DNA of 64,000 bases from an uncultured Tenacibaculum sp. (lineage in GTDB: Bacteria; Bacteroidota; Bacteroidia; Flavobacteriales; Flavobacteriaceae): the NCBI GenBank assembly GCA_947498055.1, contig CANMJA010000005.1, forward strand, positions 62,001-126,000, in the 5' to 3' direction. The notes below the pieces were generated by a model. The model had not been told where the DNA came from. It searched no databases and saw only the letters and a list, made by a program, of their open reading frames with translations. Shown here piece after piece: positions 34,776 to 43,980 of the stretch. The first letter of the stretch is position 1; each line of letters starts with the position of its first letter. Position numbers and translations under genes: made by a program.

Positions 34776-36203
34776 TTATTCTATTTGAGAAACTCTCAAG
34801 GTATTTACCATACCTTTTTCTTCTACAGGCATAGAACTTAAATTAATTACAAAATCACCAGTTTTTACAAAGTTCTTCTCTTTAACTATTTCATTAATAT
34901 CTTTAACAGTATCATCTGTATTAAGTTCTCTATCATAATAAAAAGCTCTAACTCCCCAAAGAAGGTTTAGTTTACCTAGTATTCTTCTTTCTGAAGAGAA
35001 AGCAATTACATGAGATTTAGGTCTCCATGCAGATATTTGAAAAGCAGTATAACCACTATTTGTTAAAGTAGAAATAGCAGCGGCTTTAATATCATCTGCC
35101 ATTAAAGCTGCGTGATGACAAACAGACTTCGTTATAAAACGATTCGTTTTAATATGAGGAGGTTCAACAGGAACTTTTATAAGATCAGAAAACTCTACAC
35201 TTCCTATAATTTCAGTCATTTTTTCAATAACCTTAATTGGATGTTTACCAACAGAAGTTTCTCCAGATAACATTACTGCATCTGCACCATCCATAATGGA
35301 ATTTGCAACATCATTTACTTCTGCTCTAGTAGGAACACTATTTTCTATCATAGTTTCCATCATTTGAGTAGCAATAATTACCGGTATTCTAGCTCTTTTT
35401 GCTCTATTAACTAACATTTTTTGAATAAGAGGTACATCTTGCATAGGAACTTCTACACCTAAATCTCCTCTAGCAACCATTAAACCATCACAATAAGGAA
35501 TTAATGAGTCAATATTCTCTACAGCTTCAGGTTTCTCTATTTTTGCTATTACTGGTACTCTATATCTTGATTTTTGTTTAATTAAATCTCGAAGCATTCT
35601 CAAATCTTCAGGATTTCTAACAAAAGATAATGCTATCCAATCTACTTCTTGCTCTAAAGCAAAAGCAACATCTTTTTTGTCTTTTTCTGTTAATGCAGGT
35701 AATGAAATATCAGTGTTAGGTAAATTAACTCCTTTTTTAGATTTTAAAGGTCCACCAACAATAACTTTTGTAGTAACTTCCTTTTCTTTATCTGTTTTAA
35801 CAACTTGAAATTGAAGTTTACCGTCATCTACAAGAATATTTTCTCCAGCTTTTACGTCTTTAGGAAATCTTTTGTAGGTCATAAATGCCTTTTTATTGTT
35901 TCCTGTACACTCTTCAGTTGTGAAAGTAAAAGTATCTCCAGCTTTAACCTCTGTACCTTCTTGCATTATACCTACTCTTAACTTAGGGCCTTGTAGATCA
36001 GCTAAAATGGCTAGATTATATCCTTTTTCTTTATTTATTTCTCTTATTAAGCGAATATTTTCTTTTGCAATATCATAATTTGCATGAGAAAAATTAACTC
36101 TAAAAACATTCACTCCAGCAGCTCCCATCTTCGTTAGGATTTCTTTGGTGTTTGTTGCAGGACCTAGCGTGGCAACAATTTTAGTTTTTTTATTGTTTGG
36201 CAT
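34776..36203 (-). CDS. pyk: pyruvate kinase
   Basis: A 475-residue pyruvate kinase. KTKIVATLGPATNT opens the TIM barrel, FRVNFSHANYD, the phosphoryl/metal site PVIAKIEKPEAVENID, the signature GLMVARGDLGVEVPM, and DGADAVMLSGETSVGKHP; the B domain lies at about 72-170, and the C-terminal allosteric domain ends the protein. It converts phosphoenolpyruvate and ADP to pyruvate and ATP. Its gene starts two bases after the IPExxxVDY gene and is the last of the acpP-fabF-rnc run. Confidence 0.97.
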   Translation of the reverse strand: MPNNKKTKIVATLGPATNTKEILTKMGAAGVNVFRVNFSHANYDIAKENIRLIREINKEKGYNLAILADLQGPKLRVGIMQEGTEVKAGDTFTFTTEECTGNNKKAFMTYKRFPKDVKAGENILVDDGKLQFQVVKTDKEKEVTTKVIVGGPLKSKKGVNLPNTDISLPALTEKDKKDVAFALEQEVDWIALSFVRNPEDLRMLRDLIKQKSRYRVPVIAKIEKPEAVENIDSLIPYCDGLMVARGDLGVEVPMQDVPLIQKMLVNRAKRARIPVIIATQMMETMIENSVPTRAEVNDVANSIMDGADAVMLSGETSVGKHPIKVIEKMTEIIGSVEFSDLIKVPVEPPHIKTNRFITKSVCHHAALMADDIKAAAISTLTNSGYTAFQISAWRPKSHVIAFSSERRILGKLNLLWGVRAFYYDRELNTDDTVKDINEIVKEKNFVKTGDFVINLSSMPVEEKGMVNTLRVSQIE

Positions 36204-36205
36204 AA

Positions 36206-36676
36206 TTAAAAGATTAAAACTTCTTTAGATTTTAGTTTGTTTGTGTCTATTTTATAAGAGGTGATTATTTGAGGTATTTTATTAATCATATCAATAGTTT
36301 TATCAATATCACGATTGCTAAAATTACCCTCTAATTTCAAAAAAAAATCAACCCCCTTTTTTTCTGGTATTAAACGTATACTTGTCTCGTTTTCAAAAAA
36401 AAGACTAGCAACACTATTTTTAATTTGTGCTTTATAGATGTTGGATATTAAAAACCAATAATTATCAGTTGCCTCATTAATGTACTCATATAGTGAATAT
36501 GAAGCATTATTTTTTCTGTTTTTAAAATCTAAATCGGTTTTTGACCTAATAAAGTCGAGATTTAAATATAAATTGAACATGTAAGCCAATCGATAATCTT
36601 CTAAAGCACTATGAATACCAATTAAATGATAATTATTATCTGTAAAATCATTTAAAGATATAGAATGTACTTGCAC
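36206..36676 (-). CDS. IPExxxVDY family protein
   Basis: A 156-residue protein. It contains LIPEKKGVDFFLKLEG, the motif after which this Bacteroidota family is named (here IPExxxVDF, with Phe for Tyr), and the N-terminal pattern YHLIGIHSALEDYRLAYMFN. The family is found next to pyruvate kinase and ribonuclease III genes in Flavobacteriaceae, as here, and has no established function. No signal peptide or membrane helix is seen. Confidence 0.88.
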   Translation of the reverse strand: MQVHSISLNDFTDNNYHLIGIHSALEDYRLAYMFNLYLNLDFIRSKTDLDFKNRKNNASYSLYEYINEATDNYWFLISNIYKAQIKNSVASLFFENETSIRLIPEKKGVDFFLKLEGNFSNRDIDKTIDMINKIPQIITSYKIDTNKLKSKEVLIF

Positions 36677-36767
36677 TTTTTACGATGTTAATATATGCTA
36701 AGTTACTGAATGTATCTTGAAATTAATATGAAATTAACGAAAACGATTTCGACTTATGGATAAAAAA

Positions 36768-37505
36768 TTAAGAATTATTTATTTGCTTTTGGAAAGCATA
36801 GTAAACTCTTTTAGCAGCCATTTCTTCTGCTTTTTTCTTAGATGTTGCTCTACCTTTAGCTATTTTTTGTCCGTCTATTATAATTACGACACTAAAATGT
36901 TTTTGAATTTGTTTACCAGTATCTTCATAGCTTTCAAATAAATATTTTCGCTTAGTTTTTTGGCACCATTCAATTATAAAACCTTTGTAGCTACTGATTT
37001 TATTTTCTAATTTTTGTAAATCTACATAAGGTATAATTATTTGATCGTAAATGAATTGATGACAATAATTATAGCCTCTGTCTAAATAAACAGCACCAAC
37101 TAATGCCTCAAAAATATTACCATGAATATTATTTCCTACTTGTTTTTGATTTACATTACTTTTAACGAATCGAATTAAATCTAGCTCTTTACCTAACTTA
37201 TTCAGGTTTTCCCTACTAACCACTTTAGATCTCATTTGGGTTAGATATCCTTCATTTCCTTTAGGAGCTTCTTTGTATAAAAAAGAAGCAATTACAGAGC
37301 CTAATATAGCATCTCCTAAAAACTCTAACCTTTCATAATTTATAGGTTTACCTTGGCTATCTGTCATTTTTAAAGAGCGATGTATAAAAGCTCTTTTATA
37401 ATGATGTAGTTTGATGGGTTTGAAATTAAGTAATGCTTTTAAGTCATAAAAAAAGTCTTCGTCTTCTTTAGTTTTTGGTCTAACTATTCTACGAAGAAAA
37501 TTCAT
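36768..37505 (-). CDS. rnc: ribonuclease III
   Basis: A 245-residue RNase III. The catalytic domain carries the signature YERLEFLGDAILGSVIASFLY (about residue 58 on) and a later acidic site GNIFEALVGAVYLDRG; the double-stranded RNA-binding domain (about 172-240) ends KGRATSKKKAEEMAAKRVYYAF. It cuts dsRNA in rRNA maturation and mRNA decay. It starts three bases after the fabF stop, continuing the conserved acpP-fabF-rnc order. Confidence 0.96.
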   Translation of the reverse strand: MNFLRRIVRPKTKEDEDFFYDLKALLNFKPIKLHHYKRAFIHRSLKMTDSQGKPINYERLEFLGDAILGSVIASFLYKEAPKGNEGYLTQMRSKVVSRENLNKLGKELDLIRFVKSNVNQKQVGNNIHGNIFEALVGAVYLDRGYNYCHQFIYDQIIIPYVDLQKLENKISSYKGFIIEWCQKTKRKYLFESYEDTGKQIQKHFSVVIIIDGQKIAKGRATSKKKAEEMAAKRVYYAFQKQINNS

Positions 37506-37508
37506 ATT

Positions 37509-38759
37509 TTAATCTAATTTTTTAAAAGCTACACAAGCATTATGTCCACCAAAACCAAAAGTATTACTAATAGCTATTTTAATATCTCTTTTTTGAGCCT
37601 TATTTAAAGTTAAATTTAATTCTTGATTGATATTTTCATCAACAACAGAATGATTTATTGTAGGTGGTATAATACCATTTTGTAAGGCTAAGATAGTAGA
37701 AATAGATTCGATAGCTCCAGCAGCACCTAATAGGTGTCCTGTCATAGATTTTGTGGAGTTTATATTAATGTTCTTAGCATGATCGCCAAAAACTTCAGAA
37801 ATAGCTTTTAATTCGGCTACATCGCCTAATGGAGTAGAAGTTCCGTGTGTGTTAATGTGTTCTACTTCTTCTGGTTTAATTCCTGCGTTTTCAAGGCAGT
37901 TTTTCATTACAGCTATAACACCAATTCCTTCAGGATGAGGAGCAGTCATGTGATAAGCATCAGAAGATAAACCTCCTCCAATTACTTCAGCATATATTTT
38001 TGCACCTCTGGCTACAGCATGTTCATATTCTTCTAATATAAGTGCACCAGCACCCTCACCTAAAACAAAACCATCTCTTTCTCCATCAAATGGTCTAGAT
38101 GCTGTTTCAGGATTTTCATTTCTAGTAGATAAAGCATGCATTGCATTAAACCCTCCCATACCAGCTATGGTAACTGCAGCTTCACTTCCTCCAGTAACAA
38201 CAACATCACAATGTCCTAAACGTATATAATTCAAGGCATCGAAAATTGCATTAGCAGAAGATGCACATGCAGAAACAGTAGTGTAATTAGGTCCCATGAA
38301 CCCATTTTTAATAGAGATATGCCCAGGAGCAATATCTGCAATCATTTTAGGAATAAAGAAAGGGTTAAATCTAGGTGTACCATTACCAGAAGCATAGTTT
38401 AACATTTCATTTTGAAAAGTTTCTAAACCACCGATTCCTGCACCCCAAATAACTCCAACCTTAAATTTATCAATAGTTTCTAAGTCTAAGTTAGAATCTT
38501 TAATTGCTTCGTCGGAAGCAATCATAGCATATTGGGTAAATTTATCCATTCTTCGAGCCTCTTTTCTATCGATATAATCTTTTACATCGAAATTTTTAAG
38601 CTCGCAAGCGAAACGAGTCTTGAACTTGGCGGCATCAAAATATGTTATAGGTGCAGCGCCGCTAACTCCGTTAACTAAGCCATTCCAATATTGTTCTATA
38701 TTATTTCCTATAGGCGTTAATGCGCCAAGTCCAGTTACTACAACTCGTTTTAATTGCAT
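37509..38759 (-). CDS. fabF: beta-ketoacyl-ACP synthase II
   Basis: A 416-residue condensing enzyme opening RVVVTGLGALTPIGNN. The Cys-His-His triad is in VSACASSANAIF, HINTHGTSTPLGD and KSMTGHLLGAAGAIES. It elongates acyl-ACP with malonyl-ACP in fatty acid synthesis. It begins six bases after acpP, whose product carries its substrates. Confidence 0.97.
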   Translation of the reverse strand: MQLKRVVVTGLGALTPIGNNIEQYWNGLVNGVSGAAPITYFDAAKFKTRFACELKNFDVKDYIDRKEARRMDKFTQYAMIASDEAIKDSNLDLETIDKFKVGVIWGAGIGGLETFQNEMLNYASGNGTPRFNPFFIPKMIADIAPGHISIKNGFMGPNYTTVSACASSANAIFDALNYIRLGHCDVVVTGGSEAAVTIAGMGGFNAMHALSTRNENPETASRPFDGERDGFVLGEGAGALILEEYEHAVARGAKIYAEVIGGGLSSDAYHMTAPHPEGIGVIAVMKNCLENAGIKPEEVEHINTHGTSTPLGDVAELKAISEVFGDHAKNININSTKSMTGHLLGAAGAIESISTILALQNGIIPPTINHSVVDENINQELNLTLNKAQKRDIKIAISNTFGFGGHNACVAFKKLD

Positions 38760-38765
38760 ATTATC

Positions 38766-39002
38766 TTACTTTTTTGCTTCCTCTATATAGCTAATTGCTT
38801 GACCAACTGTAGCGATATTTTCCGCTTGATCGTCTGGAATTTGAATATCGAATTCTTTTTCAAACTCCATAATTAACTCAACAGTATCTAATGAATCTGC
38901 TCCTAAGTCATTAGTAAAGCTTGCTTCGGTTGTTACTTCGTTATCGTCAACGCCTAACTTATCAACGATAATTGCTTTTACTCTTGATGCAATGTCTGAC
39001 AT
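38766..39002 (-). CDS. acpP: acyl carrier protein
   Basis: A 78-residue acidic protein; the phosphopantetheine is attached at Ser37 in [12 protein letters not shown]. It carries acyl chains through fatty acid synthesis. First gene of the acpP-fabF-rnc operon with a -7 element upstream. Confidence 0.98.
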   Translation of the reverse strand: MSDIASRVKAIIVDKLGVDDNEVTTEASFTNDLGADSLDTVELIMEFEKEFDIQIPDDQAENIATVGQAISYIEEAKK

Positions 39003-39034
39003 AATTTTCTAATTTTTAAAATTTAAAATCGGGG

Positions 39035-39042
39035 CAAAAATA
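39035..39042 (-). promoter_or_regulatory. -7 promoter element of the acpP operon
   Basis: Minus-strand TATTTTTG fits TAnnTTTG, about 33 bases before the acpP ATG. Confidence 0.5.
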
Positions 39043-39173
39043 CAAATCTTAGGTTTTAATTCTAATTTTTGTCCGAAAATATGAGGTCTAAAATAAAAAA
39101 TCTTTTTGTTTAGACCACATGTTGTTAATAATTATTGCTTTTTTTGCAGTAACAACACAGTATTTTGTAGATT

Positions 39174-39746
39174 ATGAAACGTATCGTGATTTTTGCTTCG
39201 GGCTCTGGTAGTAATGCCGAAAATATTATTGGTTTTTTTCAAACTAAAACCACTGCTACTGTTACTCATGTGCTTACTAACAATGAGCATGCCAAAGTTC
39301 TGGGTAGGTGTGAAAGATTGAAAATAAGTAGTTTATGTTTTGATAAAAATGATTTTATTAAAACAGATAAAATTTTAGAATTCTTAAAAAGAGAGGCAGA
39401 TTATATTGTTCTTGCAGGTTTTTTATGGAGAGTTCCTAGTAAAATTGTAAGTGCTTTTCCTAATAAAATTATAAATATTCATCCTGCATTGCTGCCAAAA
39501 TATGGAGGAAAAGGGATGTATGGAATGCATGTGCATAGAGCAATAAAAGAAAATAAAGAAGAGGAAACTGGCATCACAATTCACTATGTAAATGAAAATT
39601 ATGATGAAGGAGCGATCATTTTTCAGGCTAAAACAGAAATTTTAGAGAAAGATTCTGCAGATGATATTGCTAAAAAAGTACACAAATTAGAATACAAACA
39701 CTTTCCTGAAATCATTGAAAAGGTAATTTTAGAGGCAAATGAGTAA
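39174..39746 (+). CDS. purN: phosphoribosylglycinamide formyltransferase
   Basis: A 190-residue folate-dependent GAR transformylase. FASGSGSNAENII binds the substrate phosphate; the catalytic Asn and His lie in IINIHPALLPKYGGKGMYG, and the Asp in NENYDEGAII. It makes formyl-GAR in purine synthesis. It is slightly shorter than the E. coli enzyme (212). Its stop overlaps the RNase H gene by 8 bases. Confidence 0.95.
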   Translation: MKRIVIFASGSGSNAENIIGFFQTKTTATVTHVLTNNEHAKVLGRCERLKISSLCFDKNDFIKTDKILEFLKREADYIVLAGFLWRVPSKIVSAFPNKIINIHPALLPKYGGKGMYGMHVHRAIKENKEEETGITIHYVNENYDEGAIIFQAKTEILEKDSADDIAKKVHKLEYKHFPEIIEKVILEANE

Positions 39747-40377
39747 AAAAAAGAAATTCTATGTGGTATGGAAAGGTAAAAAAACGGGTGTTTTTTCTTC
39801 ATGGAAAGTTTGTAAAGAGCAAGTAGATGGATATGATGGTGCGCAATACAAAGCTTTTGTAGATAAAAAAGAAGCTGAAAAAGCGATTAAAGGTAGATAT
39901 GAAGATTATAAAGGAAAGGATACTAAGAAAAAAATACTATCTAAGGAAGAAAAAGAAAAATATGGTACTCCTATTTTAAAAAGTTTATCGGTAGATGCTG
40001 CTTGTTCAGGAAATCCAGGGTTATTAGAGTATAGAGGAGTTTTAACAGATAGTAAAAAGCAAGTTTTTATTCAAGGTCCAATTACTAAAGGAACGAATAA
40101 TATAGGAGAGTTTTTAGCTTTAGTACACGGATTGGCTTTGTTGAAAAGTAAGAAATTAGAAGATTTACCTATTTATTCAGATTCTAAAATAGCAATGTCT
40201 TGGGTTAAAAAGAAACAATGTAGAACCAATTTGGTGTTTGATGAGACAAATGAATCACTTTTAGATCTTATAAAAAGAGCAGAGAAGTGGTTACAAAACA
40301 ATACGTATAAAAACCCTATTCTTAAATGGGAAACAAAAGCTTGGGGTGAAATACCTGCAGATTTTGGCAGAAAGTAA
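39739..40377 (+). CDS. ribonuclease HI with N-terminal viroplasmin domain
   Basis: A 212-residue protein. Residues about 5-48 form the caulimovirus viroplasmin / RNase H1 N-terminal domain (YVVWKGKKTGVFSSWKVCKEQVDGY) that binds RNA-DNA hybrids. The RNase H domain follows, with catalytic acids in VDAACSGNPG, NIGEFLALVHGL and IYSDSKIAMSW. The DEDD set appears complete only if a late Asp (about 208, PADFGRK) is the fourth. It removes RNA from hybrids. The ATG overlaps the purN stop by 8 bases. Confidence 0.92.
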   Translation: MSKKKKFYVVWKGKKTGVFSSWKVCKEQVDGYDGAQYKAFVDKKEAEKAIKGRYEDYKGKDTKKKILSKEEKEKYGTPILKSLSVDAACSGNPGLLEYRGVLTDSKKQVFIQGPITKGTNNIGEFLALVHGLALLKSKKLEDLPIYSDSKIAMSWVKKKQCRTNLVFDETNESLLDLIKRAEKWLQNNTYKNPILKWETKAWGEIPADFGRK

Positions 40378-40390
40378 AATAGGAAGATAC

Positions 40391-41929
40391 TTAATAAAGA
40401 TCCCAATTACCATCTTTATAATAGGTATAGAGTTTTGGTGAAAAAATAGTGTTTATTTTTACGCCTGTGGTGTCTACTAAAGGTTTTCCGAATGAAATTA
40501 ACTGCGAAATGGCCTGTTTTGTAAGCCATTTTAATTCTAAATTATTTAATTGAATGTTTGTGATTTCTTTAGGAGATATTTTTTCTTTTTTAGCCATTAC
40601 CCAACCCCATTCTCCTAGTGTTAATACTTGATTATGCATAGGTAGTGTTTTAAAGTTAGCTGCTTTTAATGTTTTATCGATACAATAAAATGCTTTAGTT
40701 GCATAATAAGGACTACCAGCTTGTGTAATAAAAACACCATCCTCTTTTAATTTTAAGCGACAGAGTTTGTAAAATTCCTTTGTGTATAATTTGTTTAAAT
40801 CTACATTATTAGGATCGGGTAAATCCACAAAAATAAGGTCGTATTTTTCTTTAGTATTTTCTAAAAAATTAAAAGCATCTTTAGTAACAGTTGTAATCTT
40901 TTTGTTATTCATAGAGTTTTGGTTTAACTCTTTAAAAACAGGATATTCTTTCCCTAAATTAATCATATTCTGATCTAAATCAACTAGTGTTACTTTCTCT
41001 ACATCTTTATACTTAAAAACCTCTCTAGCTAAACAACCATCTCCACCACCTAAAATTAAAATATTTTTATGTGAATTTGTTGCTTTCATAGGAATGTGTA
41101 CCATTGGTTCATGGTACATAAATTCGTCAAAGGAGGATAATTGTTGGTTGCCATTAATGTATAAAGAATACCATTTTTTCCATTTTGTAACTACAATTTT
41201 CTGATACTTTGTTTGTTGGGTGTATACAATTTTATCTTTGTACTTTACTTGTTCTCCAAAACGTATTATCGGTTCCGCCAAGAATAATCCTGTTAAAATT
41301 AAAATTAGAACAAATGAATAAGCTACTTGTAGTTTTTTGCTAGAAGAAGTAGATACATTTTCTTTTAAAATAATAAATAAATAGAAGGAAACAGCTAAAT
41401 TTAGTATTCCTAATATAAATGGTGTGTAGGTAAGGCCTAAATAGGGAAGACCTATAAAAGCAAAGAAAAGTCCTCCGATTAAACTACCGAAATAATCTTT
41501 TTCTAAAATATTAGAGATGTTTAGTCGTAACTCTTCATATTCATCATTTATTCTTGTAGCGAAAGGAATTTCAAGACCTATTAATAAGCCAATACATATA
41601 GAAAGAAAGTAAATAATTAACCAAGAGATATCTGTAACACCATAAAATATGTATGCTATTAAAGCAGAAAAGGAAACAAGAACAGATAAAACTAGTTCGG
41701 TAACTATAAAGTAAACAATTACTTGTTTTTTAAATAGTTTACTAAATCTACTTCCAAGTCCCATAGCAAATAACATAATAGATACTATTAAGGTGAATTG
41801 AAGTATGGCATTACCTATAAAATAAGAAGCCAGAGTAGATAAAATATATTCTGCAACAATACCACTAATACCAGTAGCAAATAAAGCTATTTTTAGGGCA
41901 AAAGATTTTTGTTTTTTACTGTATGACAA
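40391..41929 (-). CDS. membrane-bound spermidine synthase-like aminopropyltransferase
   Basis: A 512-residue protein with about seven transmembrane helices in residues 10-215 and a cytoplasmic spermidine/spermine synthase domain (about 235-490). The Rossmann motif is ILGGGDGCLAREVFKYKDVEKVTLVDLD, the catalytic region FVDLPDPNNVDLNKLYTKEFY; both are close to, but not identical with, soluble SpeE. It probably transfers an aminopropyl group from decarboxylated SAM to an amine at the membrane. It is the last gene of a tight operon with SpeD, a K+ channel, DUF4178 and a lipoprotein, which makes a combined envelope or membrane-potential role likely (inference). Confidence 0.88.
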   Translation of the reverse strand: MSYSKKQKSFALKIALFATGISGIVAEYILSTLASYFIGNAILQFTLIVSIMLFAMGLGSRFSKLFKKQVIVYFIVTELVLSVLVSFSALIAYIFYGVTDISWLIIYFLSICIGLLIGLEIPFATRINDEYEELRLNISNILEKDYFGSLIGGLFFAFIGLPYLGLTYTPFILGILNLAVSFYLFIILKENVSTSSSKKLQVAYSFVLILILTGLFLAEPIIRFGEQVKYKDKIVYTQQTKYQKIVVTKWKKWYSLYINGNQQLSSFDEFMYHEPMVHIPMKATNSHKNILILGGGDGCLAREVFKYKDVEKVTLVDLDQNMINLGKEYPVFKELNQNSMNNKKITTVTKDAFNFLENTKEKYDLIFVDLPDPNNVDLNKLYTKEFYKLCRLKLKEDGVFITQAGSPYYATKAFYCIDKTLKAANFKTLPMHNQVLTLGEWGWVMAKKEKISPKEITNIQLNNLELKWLTKQAISQLISFGKPLVDTTGVKINTIFSPKLYTYYKDGNWDLY

Positions 41930-41934
41930 AATTA

Positions 41935-42693
41935 TTATTTTCCAGTTCCTCCAGAGCGAGATCTAGTAGAAGAGCTATTAGAATATCTTGATGAATTTCT
42001 TGATGAATTACTGTTTAAACTATTCCATCTACTAGTGTTTTGAGATCTCCTGTTAAAAAAAGATCTTCTATTGGTGCTTTGATAGTTACTTCTTGTACCA
42101 TAACTATAACTTCCGTTTGAGGTACGATTTCCATAATAAGGTCTTCCTGCACTATAACTACTTCTGTATCCGTTATAATCATTTCTGTAAGTAGTTCTTC
42201 TAGATAACATCCAAAGCCAAAAAAACGAACTAGTAGAACTCGTTCTCCAACGTCTATTGTTATTAGCTACATTATTATTAGTAGAGTCTTTTTGTACTGC
42301 TTCCCATTTACCATGTTTTTCATTTCCAATAGCCCATCCAAAACCAACAGGTTGTGCTATTTTAGATATTTTACCATCGTGTTTAGAAACTATTTCCATT
42401 CCTAAATCATTTTCGTGGTCTTTAAAGAATTTTTTATTAACGTTTGCCCAAGGCAGCTCTTTCATGTGTAAAGAATCGTTTTTTAACGTTAAAAGTTTGT
42501 ATTTGTGTTGGTAAGCCATGTATTCAGCTTCTTCTTCAATCTTCATATCGTCTAACACTATAGAAAAATCATTGGTAGCTTCTGCTAAGATTTTTTCTGA
42601 AGGTTCTATAGATACACTTTTAGATGGTTTATTGCTTTTTCCACAGCTTACAACTGTAAAAACTAGAATACTTATATAGAATAACTTTCTCAT
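41935..42693 (-). CDS. lipoprotein with Arg/Ser/Asn-rich tail (polyamine-channel operon)
   Basis: A 252-residue protein: signal MRKLFYISILVFTVVSCG with lipobox Cys, a short alpha/beta domain (about 25-135, with WANVNKKFFKDHENDLG and VGFGWAIGNEKHGKWEAV), a hydrophobic stretch FFWLWMLSRR at about 155-165, and a long basic low-complexity tail of Arg, Ser, Asn, Tyr and Gly. I do not recognise a family with confidence; small envelope proteins with low-complexity tails accompany DUF4178 genes elsewhere. It lies 2 bases after the DUF4178 gene and 5 before the synthase. Confidence 0.75.
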   Translation of the reverse strand: MRKLFYISILVFTVVSCGKSNKPSKSVSIEPSEKILAEATNDFSIVLDDMKIEEEAEYMAYQHKYKLLTLKNDSLHMKELPWANVNKKFFKDHENDLGMEIVSKHDGKISKIAQPVGFGWAIGNEKHGKWEAVQKDSTNNNVANNNRRWRTSSTSSFFWLWMLSRRTTYRNDYNGYRSSYSAGRPYYGNRTSNGSYSYGTRSNYQSTNRRSFFNRRSQNTSRWNSLNSNSSRNSSRYSNSSSTRSRSGGTGK

Positions 42694-42695
42694 GA

Positions 42696-43202
42696 TTATG
42701 ATTTTATGTTCTTTATTTTTTTAGCTTTTAATTCTTTTCCTAAGAAAACTTCATAACTTCCATCGTTCCATTTTTCTATGGTTAATAATTCTTCATCTTC
42801 TGCATAAAAAAGAAAACATTCTAGGTTTTCTCTAGAGGAGTGTGTTGTTAAGTTTTTATAGTCTCCAGTATAAGTTTCCTCTAATTCAAACAACTTATTG
42901 TCAAATAAAATTTGTTTTGTTTGAATAGCATCTATTAAAAAAGCTTCTTCTATAAATATGCTTTCGCTAAAGGTAACTTCATATTTTCCTTTGTGAAATT
43001 CTACTTCTAAAAAAGCTTCTTTACCATTAGATTTAATAGTATATTCGACACTTGAGTTGTCCATTCTCCAGTCGTATTGTCCCACTTCAAAAATTTCCCA
43101 AGTGGTTTTAAATAAACTAAATGTGTTTCCTACGCTTAGTTTATCTAGTTTTTTTTCATTTGTATTTTCTCCAAACATATTATTCATTAATTTCTTTTCC
43201 AC
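42696..43202 (-). CDS. DUF4178 domain protein
   Basis: A 168-residue cytoplasmic protein of mostly beta structure. DUF4178 is shown by LSVGNTFSLFKTTWEIFEVGQYDW, EYTIKSNGKEAFLEVEF and WNDGSYEVFLGKEL. The family occurs with spermidine synthase-like proteins, DUF350 membrane proteins and SpeD in many bacteria, sometimes near envelope-stress genes; its biochemistry is unknown. Possible starts are 43202, 43187 and 43178; the last would follow the channel stop with one base between and avoid overlap. Gap to the next gene is two bases. Confidence 0.83.
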   Translation of the reverse strand: MEKKLMNNMFGENTNEKKLDKLSVGNTFSLFKTTWEIFEVGQYDWRMDNSSVEYTIKSNGKEAFLEVEFHKGKYEVTFSESIFIEEAFLIDAIQTKQILFDNKLFELEETYTGDYKNLTTHSSRENLECFLFYAEDEELLTIEKWNDGSYEVFLGKELKAKKIKNIKS

Positions 43203-43980
43203 AATGTGGACAGTTAAATTCTTCGTTTTTAAGTCTTAGTTTTCGTACTTCATCTATGTAAGCAGAACTTATTATGCCTGTTGGTAAAGCAACAATTCCT
43301 ATACCTAAAAGAGCTATAAAAGCACTTAATATTTTACCAATACCTGTTACAGGATAAATATCACCATATCCAACAGTTGTTAGGGTTGCTATAGCCCACC
43401 ACATTGCTTGACCTATATTTTTAAAAGCCTCTGGTTGTGCGTTTTTTTCAATATTATACATTAATGTAGAAGCTAAAACCAGTAATATAAAGACTAAAAA
43501 AATGGTAACAAAAATTTCATTTTTCGTTTTTAAAAATACATTTTTAAAAATACTTAATGATTTAAAATATCTTTTTAATTTTAATAATCGTAATAATCTA
43601 AATAAACGTAATGTTCTTAAAATTCGTAAATCTATTTTTACTAAGAAGGGAAGGAAAAAAGGAATAATAGAAATTAAATCTACAACTCCCATAAAAGAAG
43701 TAATGTACTTATATCTAGCTTTATTAGGTTTTAAATCTGGATTTAATATATCTGAAATCCAGATTCTCACTAGGTATTCTAACGAAAAAACAATAATAGA
43801 AAAGAGTTCTAAAATATAAAAATAGAAGTTATATGTTTTGTAAATCTCATCATAAGATTCTAATACAATAGCCACTATATTAATAATGATTAAACAAGAA
43901 ATAAAATATTCAAAAAATTTATCTCCTTTTGTATTTCCTTTCTCATCATCAAACAATAATGCTATTTTACGTTTTATCAT
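43180..43980 (-). CDS. voltage-gated potassium channel
   Basis: A 266-residue six-helix cation channel. S1-S4 span about residues 20-140; S4 has regularly spaced Arg (RILRTLRLFRLLRLLKLKRY), the voltage sensor. The pore loop has the selectivity filter TLTTVGYGDIYP, followed by S6 (about 215-240). The C-terminus ends CPHCGKEIN, a short zinc-knuckle-like CxxC. It is a bacterial Kv channel (KvAP-like). It overlaps speD by 4 bases and sits in a polyamine operon; polyamines are classic blockers of K+ channels, so the link may be functional (inference). Confidence 0.93.
   Translation of the reverse strand: MIKRKIALLFDDEKGNTKGDKFFEYFISCLIIINIVAIVLESYDEIYKTYNFYFYILELFSIIVFSLEYLVRIWISDILNPDLKPNKARYKYITSFMGVVDLISIIPFFLPFLVKIDLRILRTLRLFRLLRLLKLKRYFKSLSIFKNVFLKTKNEIFVTIFLVFILLVLASTLMYNIEKNAQPEAFKNIGQAMWWAIATLTTVGYGDIYPVTGIGKILSAFIALLGIGIVALPTGIISSAYIDEVRKLRLKNEEFNCPHCGKEINE

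Noticed and set aside
42000..42160. Low-complexity Ser/Arg/Asn codons considered as an assembly artefact or microsatellite
   Set aside because: The codons vary and the frame is kept, fitting a real basic tail on the lipoprotein.
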